Assembly (NCBI RefSeq): GCF_030167915.1
Contig: NZ_JARGNB010000001.1
Location: 744,001 to 808,000 of the forward strand
Source: Aquabacterium humicola
GTDB taxonomy: Bacteria; Pseudomonadota; Gammaproteobacteria; Burkholderiales; Burkholderiaceae_C
DNA length: 64,000 nt
Reading direction: 5' to 3'
Positions 27,476-37,461 of the stretch are shown in pieces (the stretch's first letter is position 1; each line of letters opens with the position of its first letter). Both the position numbers and the translations under genes were made by a program. The notes beneath the pieces were generated by a model, which worked only from the letters and a program-made list of their open reading frames with translations, was not told the origin of the DNA and ran no database searches.

Positions 27476-29422
27476 TCACGGGGCGGGCCGGGCGGCCGTT
27501 CCCGGCAGCGGCTCCAGCACCACGGCGGCGCCGCCGGTGGGTGCCAGGCGCAGCGTCAGCACGTCGCCGCGCTTCACGGTTCGCACGCTGCGCCGCAGCT
27601 CGCGCGCGACCTCGCCGTCTTCCCATGCGGTGGCCCGGTACGGCCCCGGGGGCAGGAAGTCCAGCGGCACGCGCTGCGTGCACGCCTCGTCGGAAGTCGT
27701 CGCGCCGACGTACCAGGCCTCGCCCGCGCGCCGCGCCAGCACGATGTCGCGCCCCGGCTCGCCCTGCAGGAAGCGCGTCTCGTCCCAGGCCGTCGGCACG
27801 CGGCGGATGAAGTCGAAGCCCGGTTCGCCGCGGTAGGCGGCGGGATCGTCGGAGACCATCTGCAGCGGGCTGTCGTAGACCACGAACATCGCCAGCGCCT
27901 GGCCGCGCGTGGTCTGCGTCTGCGGCATCACCGCGCGCACCTCGAAGGCCTGCGGCGCGACGTTGCGGAAGCCGCCGGGCGTGTAGTCCATCGGCCCGAC
28001 CAGCATGCGCGTGTACGGCAGCATCAGGTTGTGCTGCGGCGTGATGCGCCTGTCCATCTTGTTCCACTCGGCGCCGAGCACGCCTTCCTGCGTGATGTAG
28101 TTCGGGAACGTGCGCTGCAGACCGGCGGGCACATAGGCGCCGTGCATGTCCAGCAGCAGCCGGCGCTTCGCGGTGGCCTCGGCCACGCGCTGGTAGAAGG
28201 AGACCATCTCCTGGTCGTCGCGGTTCATGAAGTCGACCTTGATGCCCCGGATGCCCCAGCGCGCGTAGGTATCGAGCACCTCGTCCAGACGCGGCGCCAG
28301 GTGTTCCCAGTGCACCCACAGCAGCAGGCCCACGCCCTTGTCGGCCGCGTAGCGCACCAGCGCCGGCATGTCGATGCCGTCGGCGGCGCGGGTGATGTCG
28401 GTGGTCGGCAGCGGGTCGCAGCAGGGCCCAGCACCGAAGGACCAGCCCGCGTCGATCAGGTGATAGGAGAAGCCGGACTCGGCCGCGAAGTCGATGAAGC
28501 GCTTGTACGCGGCCACGTCGGGCTTCACGCCTTCGAGCGGGCCCGACCACCAGTCCCACGAGGTCTTGCCGGGCTTGACCCAGCCGAAGTCGCCGTAGTC
28601 GCCCGGCTTCGGCGGCGGGTTCAGGTTGCCGACGAGGTGCGACTCGATCAGCGCGCCGGCGCGGTCGGCCATCATCACGGCGCGCCAGGCCGTCTGCAGG
28701 CCGCGCGACGAGACGACGGCCGGGCCCGGGCGCTGCGGCACGGCCGACAGCTGCACCCGCAGCGCGGCCCCGTCGCGCCGGAACGACGCGCCGGTGTAGC
28801 CCTCCAGGTGCGCCTGGGTGATCGCGTAATGGGTGCGACCCGACGGCGTCGCGCAGACCACCGGCACGTCGTAGGCCGTGTCGGGCTTGAGCTGCGAGAC
28901 GCGCAGGCGCTCGAACGGCCGCTCGTGCGCGCCGTCGACCGGCGTGACGAGGCAGCTCGGGTCGCCCGCCGGCACGAAGGCCGTGCGTTCGCCGCGCAGC
29001 TTCACCGGTGCCACGTCTTCCAGGCGATAGCGGAACGCGATGCCGTCGTCATACGCGCGGACGTCGATCAACAGGCGCCGCCCGCCCCCGGTCTCGCGGA
29101 ACGCGAGCGTCGCGCCGCGGTAGTGGTCGCGTGCGCTGGAGGCCTTCGTCGCGACGAGCGGGACCCTGCGGTCGACGGTGGTGTCCTCGCGCGACTCCAG
29201 CGCCAACGTGCCCCAGGCCGGCGCACCGTCCAGCTCCAGGCCCAGCGGCGAGGCGGCGATCACGGGTTCGCCGCGCCGCGTCGCGGAGAAGCTGCTGCCG
29301 TCGTCGGCGATGCGCAGCGTGGTGCGGCCGTCGGGCGACAAGATCACCTGGTCCGCGGCGTGCGCCGTGGCCAGGGTCAGCGCCCACCAGGCGCAGGTCG
29401 TGAAGAACGTGTGGCGAAACAT
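27476..29422 (-). CDS. GH97 glycoside hydrolase, retaining alpha-galactosidase type
   Basis: A 648-residue GH97 enzyme with a signal peptide (MFRHTFFTTCAWWALTLATA). It has the N-terminal beta-sandwich (LSPDGRTTLRIADDGSSFS), the barrel, and the C-terminal domain ending near VVLEPLPG. At the catalytic position it carries Asp397 in GIKVDFMN, as in the retaining GH97 alpha-galactosidases, rather than the glutamate of inverting SusB-type alpha-glucosidases. AGGA lies 6 nt before the ATG. It is 11 bp after the GH127 gene. It would remove alpha-galactose in the periplasm. Confidence 0.92.
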   Translation of the reverse strand: MFRHTFFTTCAWWALTLATAHAADQVILSPDGRTTLRIADDGSSFSATRRGEPVIAASPLGLELDGAPAWGTLALESREDTTVDRRVPLVATKASSARDHYRGATLAFRETGGGRRLLIDVRAYDDGIAFRYRLEDVAPVKLRGERTAFVPAGDPSCLVTPVDGAHERPFERLRVSQLKPDTAYDVPVVCATPSGRTHYAITQAHLEGYTGASFRRDGAALRVQLSAVPQRPGPAVVSSRGLQTAWRAVMMADRAGALIESHLVGNLNPPPKPGDYGDFGWVKPGKTSWDWWSGPLEGVKPDVAAYKRFIDFAAESGFSYHLIDAGWSFGAGPCCDPLPTTDITRAADGIDMPALVRYAADKGVGLLLWVHWEHLAPRLDEVLDTYARWGIRGIKVDFMNRDDQEMVSFYQRVAEATAKRRLLLDMHGAYVPAGLQRTFPNYITQEGVLGAEWNKMDRRITPQHNLMLPYTRMLVGPMDYTPGGFRNVAPQAFEVRAVMPQTQTTRGQALAMFVVYDSPLQMVSDDPAAYRGEPGFDFIRRVPTAWDETRFLQGEPGRDIVLARRAGEAWYVGATTSDEACTQRVPLDFLPPGPYRATAWEDGEVARELRRSVRTVKRGDVLTLRLAPTGGAAVVLEPLPGTAARPAP

Positions 29423-29433
29423 GCAGGTCCTGC

Positions 29434-31317
29434 TCAGGCGACTTGCCAGTAGAGGCTGTAGCGCTCATGCGCGATGTGGTGGAAGGGCGCCAGCTCGATC
29501 TCGCGGCCCGGCGGGCCGGTGCGGAAGCGCAGCGGCGCCGCGGCGGGCCGCAGCAAGTCCTGCAACGGGCGGCCGCCCAGCGCGAGCCGCGGCAAGGCCG
29601 TGTCGGACTTCAGCACCGCGCCGTAGAGGTACTCGCTGTCGATGATGTCGTTGCCGGGCCGCAGGCCTTCGCGGCCCAGGCGCGCGGCCAGCACCAGCGG
29701 CCCCAGCGTCACGGCGGCGATGTCGCTGGCGCCGGGCAGCGGCTGCAGCGCGAGCCGCATCGGCAGCGCGACCTCGATCACGTCGCCCGGCCGCCATTGA
29801 CGGTCGAGCTCGACGTAGCGGCCGGGCTCGGTGCTCGTCATCAGCGGACGGCCGTTCAGCTGGACGGTCAGCCGTGCGCACCACGCGGGATGGCGCAGGC
29901 GCAGCGCGAAGCGCGTGGGCGCACGCGCATCGATCTGCAGCCGCGTGCCGGCCTGCTCCGGAAAGTTCGTCGTCTGGCGCAGGCGCACGCCCTTCGCGGC
30001 CCAGTCGAGCGTGGAGGCGACGAACAGGTTGACGTAGAGCGCGTCGCCATCGTCGGCGTCGTGGAAGTAGATCGAATCGCCGAGCTTGGCGAAGCTCTCC
30101 ATGCCGGTGCCGGTGCAGCACCAGAACGAGCGCTCAGGCGTGCCGTACAGCTTGGGATAGCCGGGGCGCGTGGCCTGGAAGTAGGTGACGAGGCCGGTGT
30201 CAGGGTCCTGCGAGGCCAGGATGCCGTTGAACAGCGCGCGCTCGCAGTAGTCGGCATGCGCCGCGGAGGGCGCGGCGGCGAAGAGCGCCCGCGTCAGGCG
30301 CAGCATGTTGTAGGTGCAGCAGGTCTCCATCGTCTTCGCCGAGCCGATGTGCCGGCGCGCCTCGGCAGGCGGGAAGAAGTGCTCGCCGTCACCGTGGCCG
30401 CCGGTGGCGAACGAGCGCTCGTGCACGACCCGGCCCCAGAAGTAATGCGCGGCCCTCGCGTAGCGCTGCTCGCCGGTGGCTTCGGCCAGGCGCTGGAAGC
30501 CGATCACCTTGGGGATCTGCGTATTGGCGTGCAGCCCGTCCAGCGGATCGCGGCCGTCGGCCAGCGGCTCGAGCAGCATGCGGTGATCGAAGCGCCGTGC
30601 CAGGCTGAGGTAGCGCGCGTCGCCGGTGAGGGCCTGCAGGTCGGCCAGCACCTCGCCCATGCCGCCGAACTCGATGCCCAGCATCTGCTGGAAGCGGTCG
30701 TCGTCGATGCCTTGGGTCGCGTCCACCATCCAGTCGGCCAGCCGCCGCAGCACGGGCAAGGCGCGCGCATGGGCGGCATGCACATGGGCGTCGAGCAGGC
30801 CTGCCATGATCTTGTGCATCGTGTACCACGGCACGCCGGTCACCGGCCGGCCGGCGATCGCGTTGCGCAGCTGCGTGTCGCCGTCGGGAAATGCGCAGAC
30901 CAGGCCGCTGCCCGCGGCCTGCTGGCAGGCGTGCAGCTCGTCCACGACGTGGCCCACGCGCCGGTGGAACACCGCCCGGGCCGTGGCGGCCCCCATCATC
31001 GAGCAGGCGCTCAGGTAGTGGCCCAGCGTGTGGCCCGGGCACAGGTCCCTGGATTCCCAACCGCCATAACGCGCGGCCCGGGGCTCGAGCCCGGCGTTGC
31101 GGCGAAAGCCGTGCAGCAGGCGGTCGGCGTTGAGCGACAGCAGGTAGCGGGCGCCGAGCGCCTGCGCGCGGCGGAACGGGCCGGCGAGCAGCCGCACGTC
31201 GGCCAGCGCGAAGGGCCGCGCCGCGCGGCCCGCTGCGACAGGCGTTGCCCGGGCCGACAGCGCCGGCGCCAGCCCGGCGCCGGCCAGCAGGACCTGGCGC
31301 CTGCGCATGCCCGTCAT
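29434..31317 (-). CDS. GH127 (DUF1680) beta-L-arabinofuranosidase
   Basis: A 627-residue GH127 enzyme with an exported N-terminus (MRRRQVLLAGAGLAPALSAR). The zinc-thiolate active site of the family is visible: Glu331 and Cys333 in METCC, and Cys400-Cys401 in FWCCTGTG, matching the Glu/Cys/Cys-Cys set of HypBA1. These enzymes release beta-L-arabinofuranose, for example from hydroxyproline-linked chains of extensin. The ATG overlaps the upstream GH27 stop by 4 bp. Its presence suggests targets beyond xyloglucan. Confidence 0.92.
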   Translation of the reverse strand: MTGMRRRQVLLAGAGLAPALSARATPVAAGRAARPFALADVRLLAGPFRRAQALGARYLLSLNADRLLHGFRRNAGLEPRAARYGGWESRDLCPGHTLGHYLSACSMMGAATARAVFHRRVGHVVDELHACQQAAGSGLVCAFPDGDTQLRNAIAGRPVTGVPWYTMHKIMAGLLDAHVHAAHARALPVLRRLADWMVDATQGIDDDRFQQMLGIEFGGMGEVLADLQALTGDARYLSLARRFDHRMLLEPLADGRDPLDGLHANTQIPKVIGFQRLAEATGEQRYARAAHYFWGRVVHERSFATGGHGDGEHFFPPAEARRHIGSAKTMETCCTYNMLRLTRALFAAAPSAAHADYCERALFNGILASQDPDTGLVTYFQATRPGYPKLYGTPERSFWCCTGTGMESFAKLGDSIYFHDADDGDALYVNLFVASTLDWAAKGVRLRQTTNFPEQAGTRLQIDARAPTRFALRLRHPAWCARLTVQLNGRPLMTSTEPGRYVELDRQWRPGDVIEVALPMRLALQPLPGASDIAAVTLGPLVLAARLGREGLRPGNDIIDSEYLYGAVLKSDTALPRLALGGRPLQDLLRPAAAPLRFRTGPPGREIELAPFHHIAHERYSLYWQVA

Positions 31318-32555
31318 GGCCGCGGCGTGATGCGCGCCATGATGACGCCGTGCGGGGCCACCGTGCCACCGAAGCGGCCGCGCACGTTCTTCGAGACCTT
31401 CTTGCTCCACAGGTCCAGGACGTCGGCCTTCAGCGCGGCGGGCAGGTTGAGCTGGTCCCAGCTCACCGTCATCTCGGCCGGCGCCTTGCCGCGGTTGAAC
31501 AGCACCACCGCCTGCTCGCCGCCCAACAGCTGCCGGGCCCAGATCTCGATATCGCCCTGCTTCCAGATGCGGCGCGCCTGCTGGCCCAGCGGGTCCTGGT
31601 CGACGGTGATGACGTCGGCGTTGGTCAGGATGCGCCGCGTCTCCGCGTCCATTTTCGACAGGTCGTTGCCGGCGATCAGCGGCGCCGCCAGCATGGCCCA
31701 CAGCGAGAAGTGCGACTCGTACTCGGTGCTCGTCATGCCGCCGTTGCCGACCTCCAGCATGTCGGGGTCGTTCCACGCGTTGGGGCCGGAATGGCGCCAG
31801 CGCTCGGCCTGCAGGTCGAGGATGTTGGTCATGCCGATCGACCAGTCCTTCTTGCCTTCCCACGCGTCGAAGATGTCGCCGGTGGTGCGCCACAGGTGGC
31901 CGACCTGCTGTGCCCAGCGCTCGGGCTGGTTGACGCCCCATTCGCAGATCGACAGCACGATGTCGCGGCCCGATTCGCGCAGCGCCTTCGCCATGATCGT
32001 GTACGCGGCCTCGGCGTTGCGGGTGCCGGTGTGGCACCAGTCGTACTTCAGGTAGTCGACGCCCCACTTCGCGTACTGCCGCGCGTCCTGGAACTCGTGG
32101 CCGGCGCTGCCCGGGCGGCCGCCGCAGGTCAGCGCGCCGGCATCGGAATAAAGGCCGAACTTCAGCCCCTTCGAATGCACGTAGTCCGCCAGCGCCTTGA
32201 TGCCGCCGGGAAAGCGCTCGGGATCGGCCACGATGTTGCCGTCGGCATCGCGGCTCTTCTGCCAGCAGTCGTCGATGACGATGTAGCGGTAGCCGGCGTC
32301 CTTCATGCCGGAGGCGGCCATCGCATCGGCCTGCTGGCGCACCAGCGCTTCGTTGATGTTGCAGCCGAACTTGTTCCACGAGTTCCAGCCCATCGGCGGC
32401 GTGGGTGCGAGCAGCGGCTTCGGGGTGTCGAGCTTCAGTGTCTCGTGCCCGAAGGCCGGCGCCGCGAAGGCGGCGAGCAGGACCACGGGCGCGACGAGCA
32501 AGGTGCGGGACAAGCTGACGGTACTGATGCGGCGGCGTAGGGCAGATGCGAGCAT
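31314..32555 (-). CDS. GH27 alpha-galactosidase
   Basis: A 413-residue GH27 alpha-galactosidase with an N-terminal signal (RTLLVAPVVLLAAFAAPAFG). Signatures are PTPPMGWNSWNKFGC, nucleophile Asp172 in YLKYDWC, acid/base Asp227 in WRTTGDIFDAW, and NAWNDPDMLEVGN. This copy keeps all canonical residues, unlike the GH27 at 26016-27446. The ATG at 32555 is preferred over one 19 codons upstream, which would add a proline-rich tail before the signal. It is followed by GH127 with an ATGA overlap. Confidence 0.93.
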   Translation of the reverse strand: MLASALRRRISTVSLSRTLLVAPVVLLAAFAAPAFGHETLKLDTPKPLLAPTPPMGWNSWNKFGCNINEALVRQQADAMAASGMKDAGYRYIVIDDCWQKSRDADGNIVADPERFPGGIKALADYVHSKGLKFGLYSDAGALTCGGRPGSAGHEFQDARQYAKWGVDYLKYDWCHTGTRNAEAAYTIMAKALRESGRDIVLSICEWGVNQPERWAQQVGHLWRTTGDIFDAWEGKKDWSIGMTNILDLQAERWRHSGPNAWNDPDMLEVGNGGMTSTEYESHFSLWAMLAAPLIAGNDLSKMDAETRRILTNADVITVDQDPLGQQARRIWKQGDIEIWARQLLGGEQAVVLFNRGKAPAEMTVSWDQLNLPAALKADVLDLWSKKVSKNVRGRFGGTVAPHGVIMARITPRP

Positions 32556-32630
32556 GGGAAGCGATGGACTGGGTGGGGGGCGCCCGATGGCGCGCAGAGG
32601 CGGACTCGCCACGCTGGCGCCCTCGGGCCT

Positions 32631-34193
32631 TCAGGCGCGCGCGATGCGCAACGCGCTCACATGGCGGCTCGGCAGGCGTTCCGGCACGTCGACCTCCAGC
32701 GCCTGGCCGCTCTGGCGAAACGGCAGCGGCCCGGCCCCGAGCAGCTCGACGCGGCGCACCGGACGCGGGTCATGGGCGCTGCCCTGGCGCAGCGACGCGA
32801 TCTTCACCGTCCCCCGGGGCTCGCCCAGGGTGAGCGCGTACAGCACGTCGCCCCGGGTGGTGAAGCGGATGTCCTGCGGCGTGTAGGCCGTGTTCTCCTG
32901 GAAGGCGCCGCTGGTGGCCTCGGTCGGACCTTCGCCGTGGATCTTCCACGGCCGCGTGCCGTGAATCGCCTCGGCGTTGACCTTCATCCACGCGGCCATC
33001 TCCGTCATCAAGTGGTCCGATTCGGGCGTCAAGGTCCCGTCGGCCCGCTGGACCACGTTGAGCAGCATGTTGCCGTTCTTGCTGACGATGTCGCACAGCA
33101 TCGTCAGCACCTGGGCCGGCGTCTTGTAGTGGTCGTGCTCGGAGTGGAACCAGTCGCCGTTGGACGTGTCGGTCTGCCACGGCAGCGGGTTGATGCCGTC
33201 GAGCACGCCGCGTTCGACGTCCTGCGCGCCGACCTCGCGGATGAAATCCCCGGACCCCAGCGCCTTGTGGTTGTAGACCGCCTGCATCTGGCCGTGCCGG
33301 CGCACCGAGGTGTTGTACAGGTGGGCCACCACCGCCCGCCCGACCGCACCGAACGGGATGCCGCCGTCGGAGTACAGCAGGTCCGGCTGGTGGCTGTCGA
33401 TCAGGTCGACGATGCGGCGGTACCAGATCTCGTGGAACTTCGGGTTCGTGGTGTACCAGTCGCCGCCGCGGTTCAGGAACGGGGTGTCGTGCGGCGCGTG
33501 GTACAGGTCGGCGTTCTCCGGCTTCGCACCGTCGTAGTCCACGCCCAGCTTGGGCCAGAACTGGTCGCACTGGTGGCTGGTCCACCACCAGTTGTGGCTG
33601 GCGCCCAGGTGCTCCGAGACGCCGAAGCGAAGCCCGCGCCTGCGCGCGGCGCGCGCCCAGTCGCCCACCACGTCGCGCATCGGTCCGACCTGCGTGGCAT
33701 TCCAGCGGTGGTGCCTGGACGCCCACAGGTCGAAGTTGTCGTGGTGCACGCCCATCGAGACGAAGTACTTGGCGCCGGCCGCGACGTAGCGGTCCATCAG
33801 CGCCTCGGGCTCGAAGCGCTCGGCCTTCCACCGCTTGATGATGTCCTTGTAGCCGACCTCCGACGGGTGGCCGTAGGTCTTCAGGTGGTGCTCGTAGTGC
33901 GGGTGGCCGGGCACGTACATGAAGCGGGCGTACCAGTCGCCGCGGCTGGGCACGGCCTGCGGCCCCCAGTGCGACCAGATGCCCAGCTTGGCATCGCGGT
34001 ACCACGCCGGGATGGCCGGCTGGCGCAGCGAATCGACAGCGGGGGTGAAGGGCCCGGATGCCAGCGGCGGCGGCGCATACGGCGCGGGTGCGCCGGGCGC
34101 GCAGCCTTGCGCCTGCGCGACGCGCGCGGCGCCCAGGCCGGCGGCCGCCAGCAACGGCGTGCTCAGGAAAGTGCGTTTGCTCAGGCCGGACAT
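32631..34193 (-). CDS. GH29 alpha-L-fucosidase
   Basis: A 520-residue GH29 enzyme with a signal of Tat-like form (SKRTFLSTPLLAAAGLGAA). It has AGAKYFVSMGVHHDNFDLW, the family HxDNF-type block, and the nucleophile Asp276 in DLLYSDGG. A C-terminal beta-sandwich follows. GH29 removes alpha-L-fucose, the terminal residue of fucogalactoxyloglucan and of some arabinogalactans. It starts 11 bp after the GH5 gene. With GH95 at 39270-41750 the locus has two unrelated fucosidases. Confidence 0.92.
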   Translation of the reverse strand: MSGLSKRTFLSTPLLAAAGLGAARVAQAQGCAPGAPAPYAPPPLASGPFTPAVDSLRQPAIPAWYRDAKLGIWSHWGPQAVPSRGDWYARFMYVPGHPHYEHHLKTYGHPSEVGYKDIIKRWKAERFEPEALMDRYVAAGAKYFVSMGVHHDNFDLWASRHHRWNATQVGPMRDVVGDWARAARRRGLRFGVSEHLGASHNWWWTSHQCDQFWPKLGVDYDGAKPENADLYHAPHDTPFLNRGGDWYTTNPKFHEIWYRRIVDLIDSHQPDLLYSDGGIPFGAVGRAVVAHLYNTSVRRHGQMQAVYNHKALGSGDFIREVGAQDVERGVLDGINPLPWQTDTSNGDWFHSEHDHYKTPAQVLTMLCDIVSKNGNMLLNVVQRADGTLTPESDHLMTEMAAWMKVNAEAIHGTRPWKIHGEGPTEATSGAFQENTAYTPQDIRFTTRGDVLYALTLGEPRGTVKIASLRQGSAHDPRPVRRVELLGAGPLPFRQSGQALEVDVPERLPSRHVSALRIARA

Positions 34194-34204
34194 GGTGTTC
34201 CCGC

Positions 34205-35845
34205 TCACTTGGCGCTGTCGACGAGCACCTTGAGCAGGTCCGGCAGCTTGTGCGCGCCGGTGACGCGGTCGATCATCTCGCCGGTGTCCCACCACATCGG
34301 CACCAGGCCGCGCTGCGACATCGAGCGCGTGACGTACTCGGCCCAGGCCTTGCGGTACGGCGCCATGCCCGGGTAGTTCGGCTTCAGGTAGGCGCCGTAT
34401 TCGCCGACGATCACCGGCACGCCCTGGTCGACGAAGCGGGCCTTCATCTTGTCGAACTGCGCATCGACCCAAGGCTCGTCGGCCCAGGTTTCGGTGGGGT
34501 TGGTGGCGGTGGCGCCCCATTGCCACATCGTGCCGTCACCGTTGATCGTGAAGTTGTACGGGTCGTAGTAGTGCACCTCGAAGAACAGCCGGTTGGCGAT
34601 CGTGTCCGTGGGCAGCACCGCGCGGTCGAACGAGGTGTCGATGTTCGTGAAGTAGCCCTGCACGACGAGGTGGCGCTTGGCGTTGTTGCCGCCGGTGGCA
34701 CGCACGGCGTTCACGAAGACCTGGTGGTAGCCGTTCTGCACGTCCGTCCACTCCTGCTGCGGCGGCACGCCCCAGGGCGCGTTCTGCTTGCCGACCTCGT
34801 TGAGGCTGGCGAACAGCAGGTAGTCGTCATGGTGCTTGAAGTGCTCGGCGATCTGCGTCCACAGCTTGGCGAAGCGGGCGTTGTTCGCCGGCTGCTGGTC
34901 GTAGGTGACGTTGTCGAGCCAGCCGCCCTCGTGGTGCAGGTTGATCATCACGTACAGGCCGGCGTTGCGCGCGTACTTCACCACCTCGGCCACGCGCGCC
35001 ATCCACTGCGGGTGGATGTTGTCGTTGGCATCGACGTGCGTGGTCCAGGTGACCGGGATGCGCACGCTCTTGAAGCCGGCGGCCTTCACGCCGTTCAGCA
35101 GCGCCTGGTTGATCGGCGGGTTGCCCCAGGAGGTTTCGTTCGGCGTCGCGTCCAGCGAGTTGCCGACGTTCCAGCCCGGCGACATCAGCTTGGACAGCTG
35201 CAGGCTCGTGAGGTCGCGCATCACGCCGGCGACGGCGACGTTGAAGGTCAGCGCGGTCTTTGCGCCGCAGCTGTTGGTGTAGACGACGTTGGCCTTGCAG
35301 GCGGCCGCGGGCTTGATCGTCTGCAGGCGTGCCGAGCCGGTGGTGCCGCAGCCGCTCCATGACCACGACCCGCCCGACGCGGGTTGCGGGCCGAGCACGG
35401 CGCTCGATCCGATGGGCAGCACCGGCGCATCGGTCTGCGCCCAGACGCCGCCGACCTGGGCCAGCGGCGTGACCGCGGTGGGCAGGCAGGCCGAGCCGCG
35501 CGTGGCCGTGGCCGCACCGGAGTTGTAGCTGCCGGCGTTGGTGACGAAGCGCACCCAGTACCAGTACGGCGTGCCGGTGGCCGCGCTGGGATCGGTGAAG
35601 CTGGTGGCCGACGCCGGCAGCACGGCGATGCGGCTGCGGCCGACCGGATTCGCATCGGTGTCGCGGTAGACCTCGAGCGACTTGATGGTGCCGCTGGCCG
35701 TCCAGCCAAGCTGGATGTTGTCGGCCAGGCCGTTGGCGATCAGGCACACGCTGGCGCCGCCGCCGCTGCCGCAGCTTTGCGCCTGCGCCGCGGGTGCGGC
35801 GAGGAAGGCGGCGCCGAGCATCAGGCCCGCAAGCAAGGTTCTCAT
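34205..35845 (-). CDS. GH5 endoglucanase/xyloglucanase with N-terminal accessory region
   Basis: A 546-residue secreted enzyme: signal peptide MRTLLAGLMLGAAFLAAPAA, then about 215 residues including a fibronectin-III-like stretch (GTPYWYWVRFVTNAGSY), then a GH5 catalytic domain from about residue 220 (MSPGWNVGNSLDATP). The acid/base is Glu350 (FASLNEVG) and the nucleophile Glu482 (VIVGEYGAY). The GWNVGNSLDA start is typical of GH5_4, which contains xyloglucanases. GAAAGG lies 6-7 nt before the ATG. It is the second gene of the GH51 unit. It would cut the glucan backbone together with GH74. Confidence 0.92.
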   Translation of the reverse strand: MRTLLAGLMLGAAFLAAPAAQAQSCGSGGGASVCLIANGLADNIQLGWTASGTIKSLEVYRDTDANPVGRSRIAVLPASATSFTDPSAATGTPYWYWVRFVTNAGSYNSGAATATRGSACLPTAVTPLAQVGGVWAQTDAPVLPIGSSAVLGPQPASGGSWSWSGCGTTGSARLQTIKPAAACKANVVYTNSCGAKTALTFNVAVAGVMRDLTSLQLSKLMSPGWNVGNSLDATPNETSWGNPPINQALLNGVKAAGFKSVRIPVTWTTHVDANDNIHPQWMARVAEVVKYARNAGLYVMINLHHEGGWLDNVTYDQQPANNARFAKLWTQIAEHFKHHDDYLLFASLNEVGKQNAPWGVPPQQEWTDVQNGYHQVFVNAVRATGGNNAKRHLVVQGYFTNIDTSFDRAVLPTDTIANRLFFEVHYYDPYNFTINGDGTMWQWGATATNPTETWADEPWVDAQFDKMKARFVDQGVPVIVGEYGAYLKPNYPGMAPYRKAWAEYVTRSMSQRGLVPMWWDTGEMIDRVTGAHKLPDLLKVLVDSAK

Positions 35846-35919
35846 GGTCGACCTTTCGTGGTGGAAGGCGCCCGGTCCCGGTTGTCTCCGCCGGATGCGG
35901 GCGTGGTGGCGAGGGGATG

Positions 35920-37461
35920 TCAGCGCGCGGACGGCACGCTGACGACGACGATGGATTTCGGCGGCAGGTCCAGCGCCAGGCCCTGGGCGCCGGCGCGGGC
36001 GTTGTAGGGCGCGGGCACCACGGCCTGCGGATGGGCGACGGTGTTGTGCGCGTCGATGGCCGCGGCGGTCAGCACCCGCCCCTGCGCGCTGCCCTTCAGG
36101 TTGGTGGCCACGCGGGCCGCGCGTTGCGGGTCGAGGTTCACCAGCGCCAGCAGCGTGCTGCCGTCCGCGGCGCGGGCGACGCTGGCCTCCACCGCGGGCA
36201 GTTCGACGTCGCCGGTGCGGAAGGTCGGCGCCTGCAGGGTGGCCTGCAGCGGCGTCGCGCCCTTGAACGGCCGGTACAGGTCGAACGCGTGGTAGGTCGG
36301 CGTCAGCACCGAACGCGGCCCCTCGGTGAGCACCAGCGCCTGCAGCACGTTGACCATCTGCGCGATGTTGGCCATCTTCACCCGATCGGTGTGGCGGTGG
36401 AAGACGTGGAACGACAGCGCGGCCACCATCGCGTCGCGCAGCGAGTTCTGCTGCCACAGCGCGCTCGCGCCCGCGGGCGTGTCGTACCAGGTGCCCCACT
36501 CGTCGACGTAGAGCGCCACGCGCTTCTTGTCGTCGCGCTTGTCCATCACGCGGGAGACGGCGGCGATGCGCCCTTCGATGCCGAGCGCCGACTTCAGCGT
36601 CTTCGCCCACTGCTGCGCATCGAATCCGGTCGCGTCGCCCTTCTTCGACCAGTCGCCGGGCATCGTGTAGTAATGCAGGGTCAGCGCGTCCAGGTGCGGG
36701 CCGGAGCGGTCCATCAGCACGTCGATCAGCTGGTCGTTGCCCTGCCCGTCGCCGGAGGCCACGCGCACGACGTCGCGCAGGAAGGTGGCGTACTGGTTGT
36801 GCAGGTCGGCCTGGTACTCGCCGCGCATGTTGCCGCCGCAGCCCCAGCTCTCGTTGCCGACGCCGACGTACTTCACCTTCCACGGCTTGTCGCGGCCGTT
36901 GCGGCGACGCTCCTCGGCCAGCGCGGTCCTGCCGCCTTCGGTCATGTACTCGAGCCAGTGGCTCATCGCGCGCGGCGGCATCGAGCCCATGTTGGCGGCG
37001 ATGTAGACCTCCGAGCCGATCTGCTCGGCCAGGTCCATGAACTCGTGCGTGCCGACGCGGTTGTCCTCGGTGCCGCCCCACCAGCGGTTCAGGCGCACAG
37101 GGCGCTTCGTGGGGTCGCCGATGCCGTCGCGCCAGTCGTAGTCGTCGGCGAAGCAGCCGCCGGGCCAGCGCATCACCGGCACGCCGACCTGGCGCAGCGC
37201 GGCAACGACGTCGTTGCGCCAGCCGCGGGTATTGGGAATCGGCGATTCAGGCCCCACCCACAGGCCTTCGTAGACGCCGCGGCCGGCATGCTCGACGAAG
37301 TGGCCGTAGATCGTGGGTTCGATGCGCGGGCCGGCCGGCTCGGCGCCGACGGTCAGGCGCGCGGGCACGGGCTCGGCGGCGCTCACCCCGGACAACATCG
37401 TCATGGCGATGACGGCCGCAACCGCAACGTTCTTGCCTGCCTCGAGGCACCGGTGGGACAT
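35920..37461 (-). CDS. GH51 alpha-L-arabinofuranosidase
   Basis: A 513-residue GH51 enzyme with a signal peptide (VAVAAVIAMTMLSGVSAAEP). It has IYGHFVEHAGRGVYEGLWVG, the acid/base Glu204 in VGVGNESWG and the nucleophile Glu321 in LYVDEWGTW. It releases alpha-L-arabinofuranose from arabinoxyloglucan, arabinan or arabinoxylan. I start at 37461, where AAGGAA lies 6 nt upstream, not at an upstream in-frame codon. It is the first gene of the GH51-to-GH2 unit; a 171-bp gap upstream holds a likely promoter/operator. Confidence 0.93.
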   Translation of the reverse strand: MSHRCLEAGKNVAVAAVIAMTMLSGVSAAEPVPARLTVGAEPAGPRIEPTIYGHFVEHAGRGVYEGLWVGPESPIPNTRGWRNDVVAALRQVGVPVMRWPGGCFADDYDWRDGIGDPTKRPVRLNRWWGGTEDNRVGTHEFMDLAEQIGSEVYIAANMGSMPPRAMSHWLEYMTEGGRTALAEERRRNGRDKPWKVKYVGVGNESWGCGGNMRGEYQADLHNQYATFLRDVVRVASGDGQGNDQLIDVLMDRSGPHLDALTLHYYTMPGDWSKKGDATGFDAQQWAKTLKSALGIEGRIAAVSRVMDKRDDKKRVALYVDEWGTWYDTPAGASALWQQNSLRDAMVAALSFHVFHRHTDRVKMANIAQMVNVLQALVLTEGPRSVLTPTYHAFDLYRPFKGATPLQATLQAPTFRTGDVELPAVEASVARAADGSTLLALVNLDPQRAARVATNLKGSAQGRVLTAAAIDAHNTVAHPQAVVPAPYNARAGAQGLALDLPPKSIVVVSVPSAR

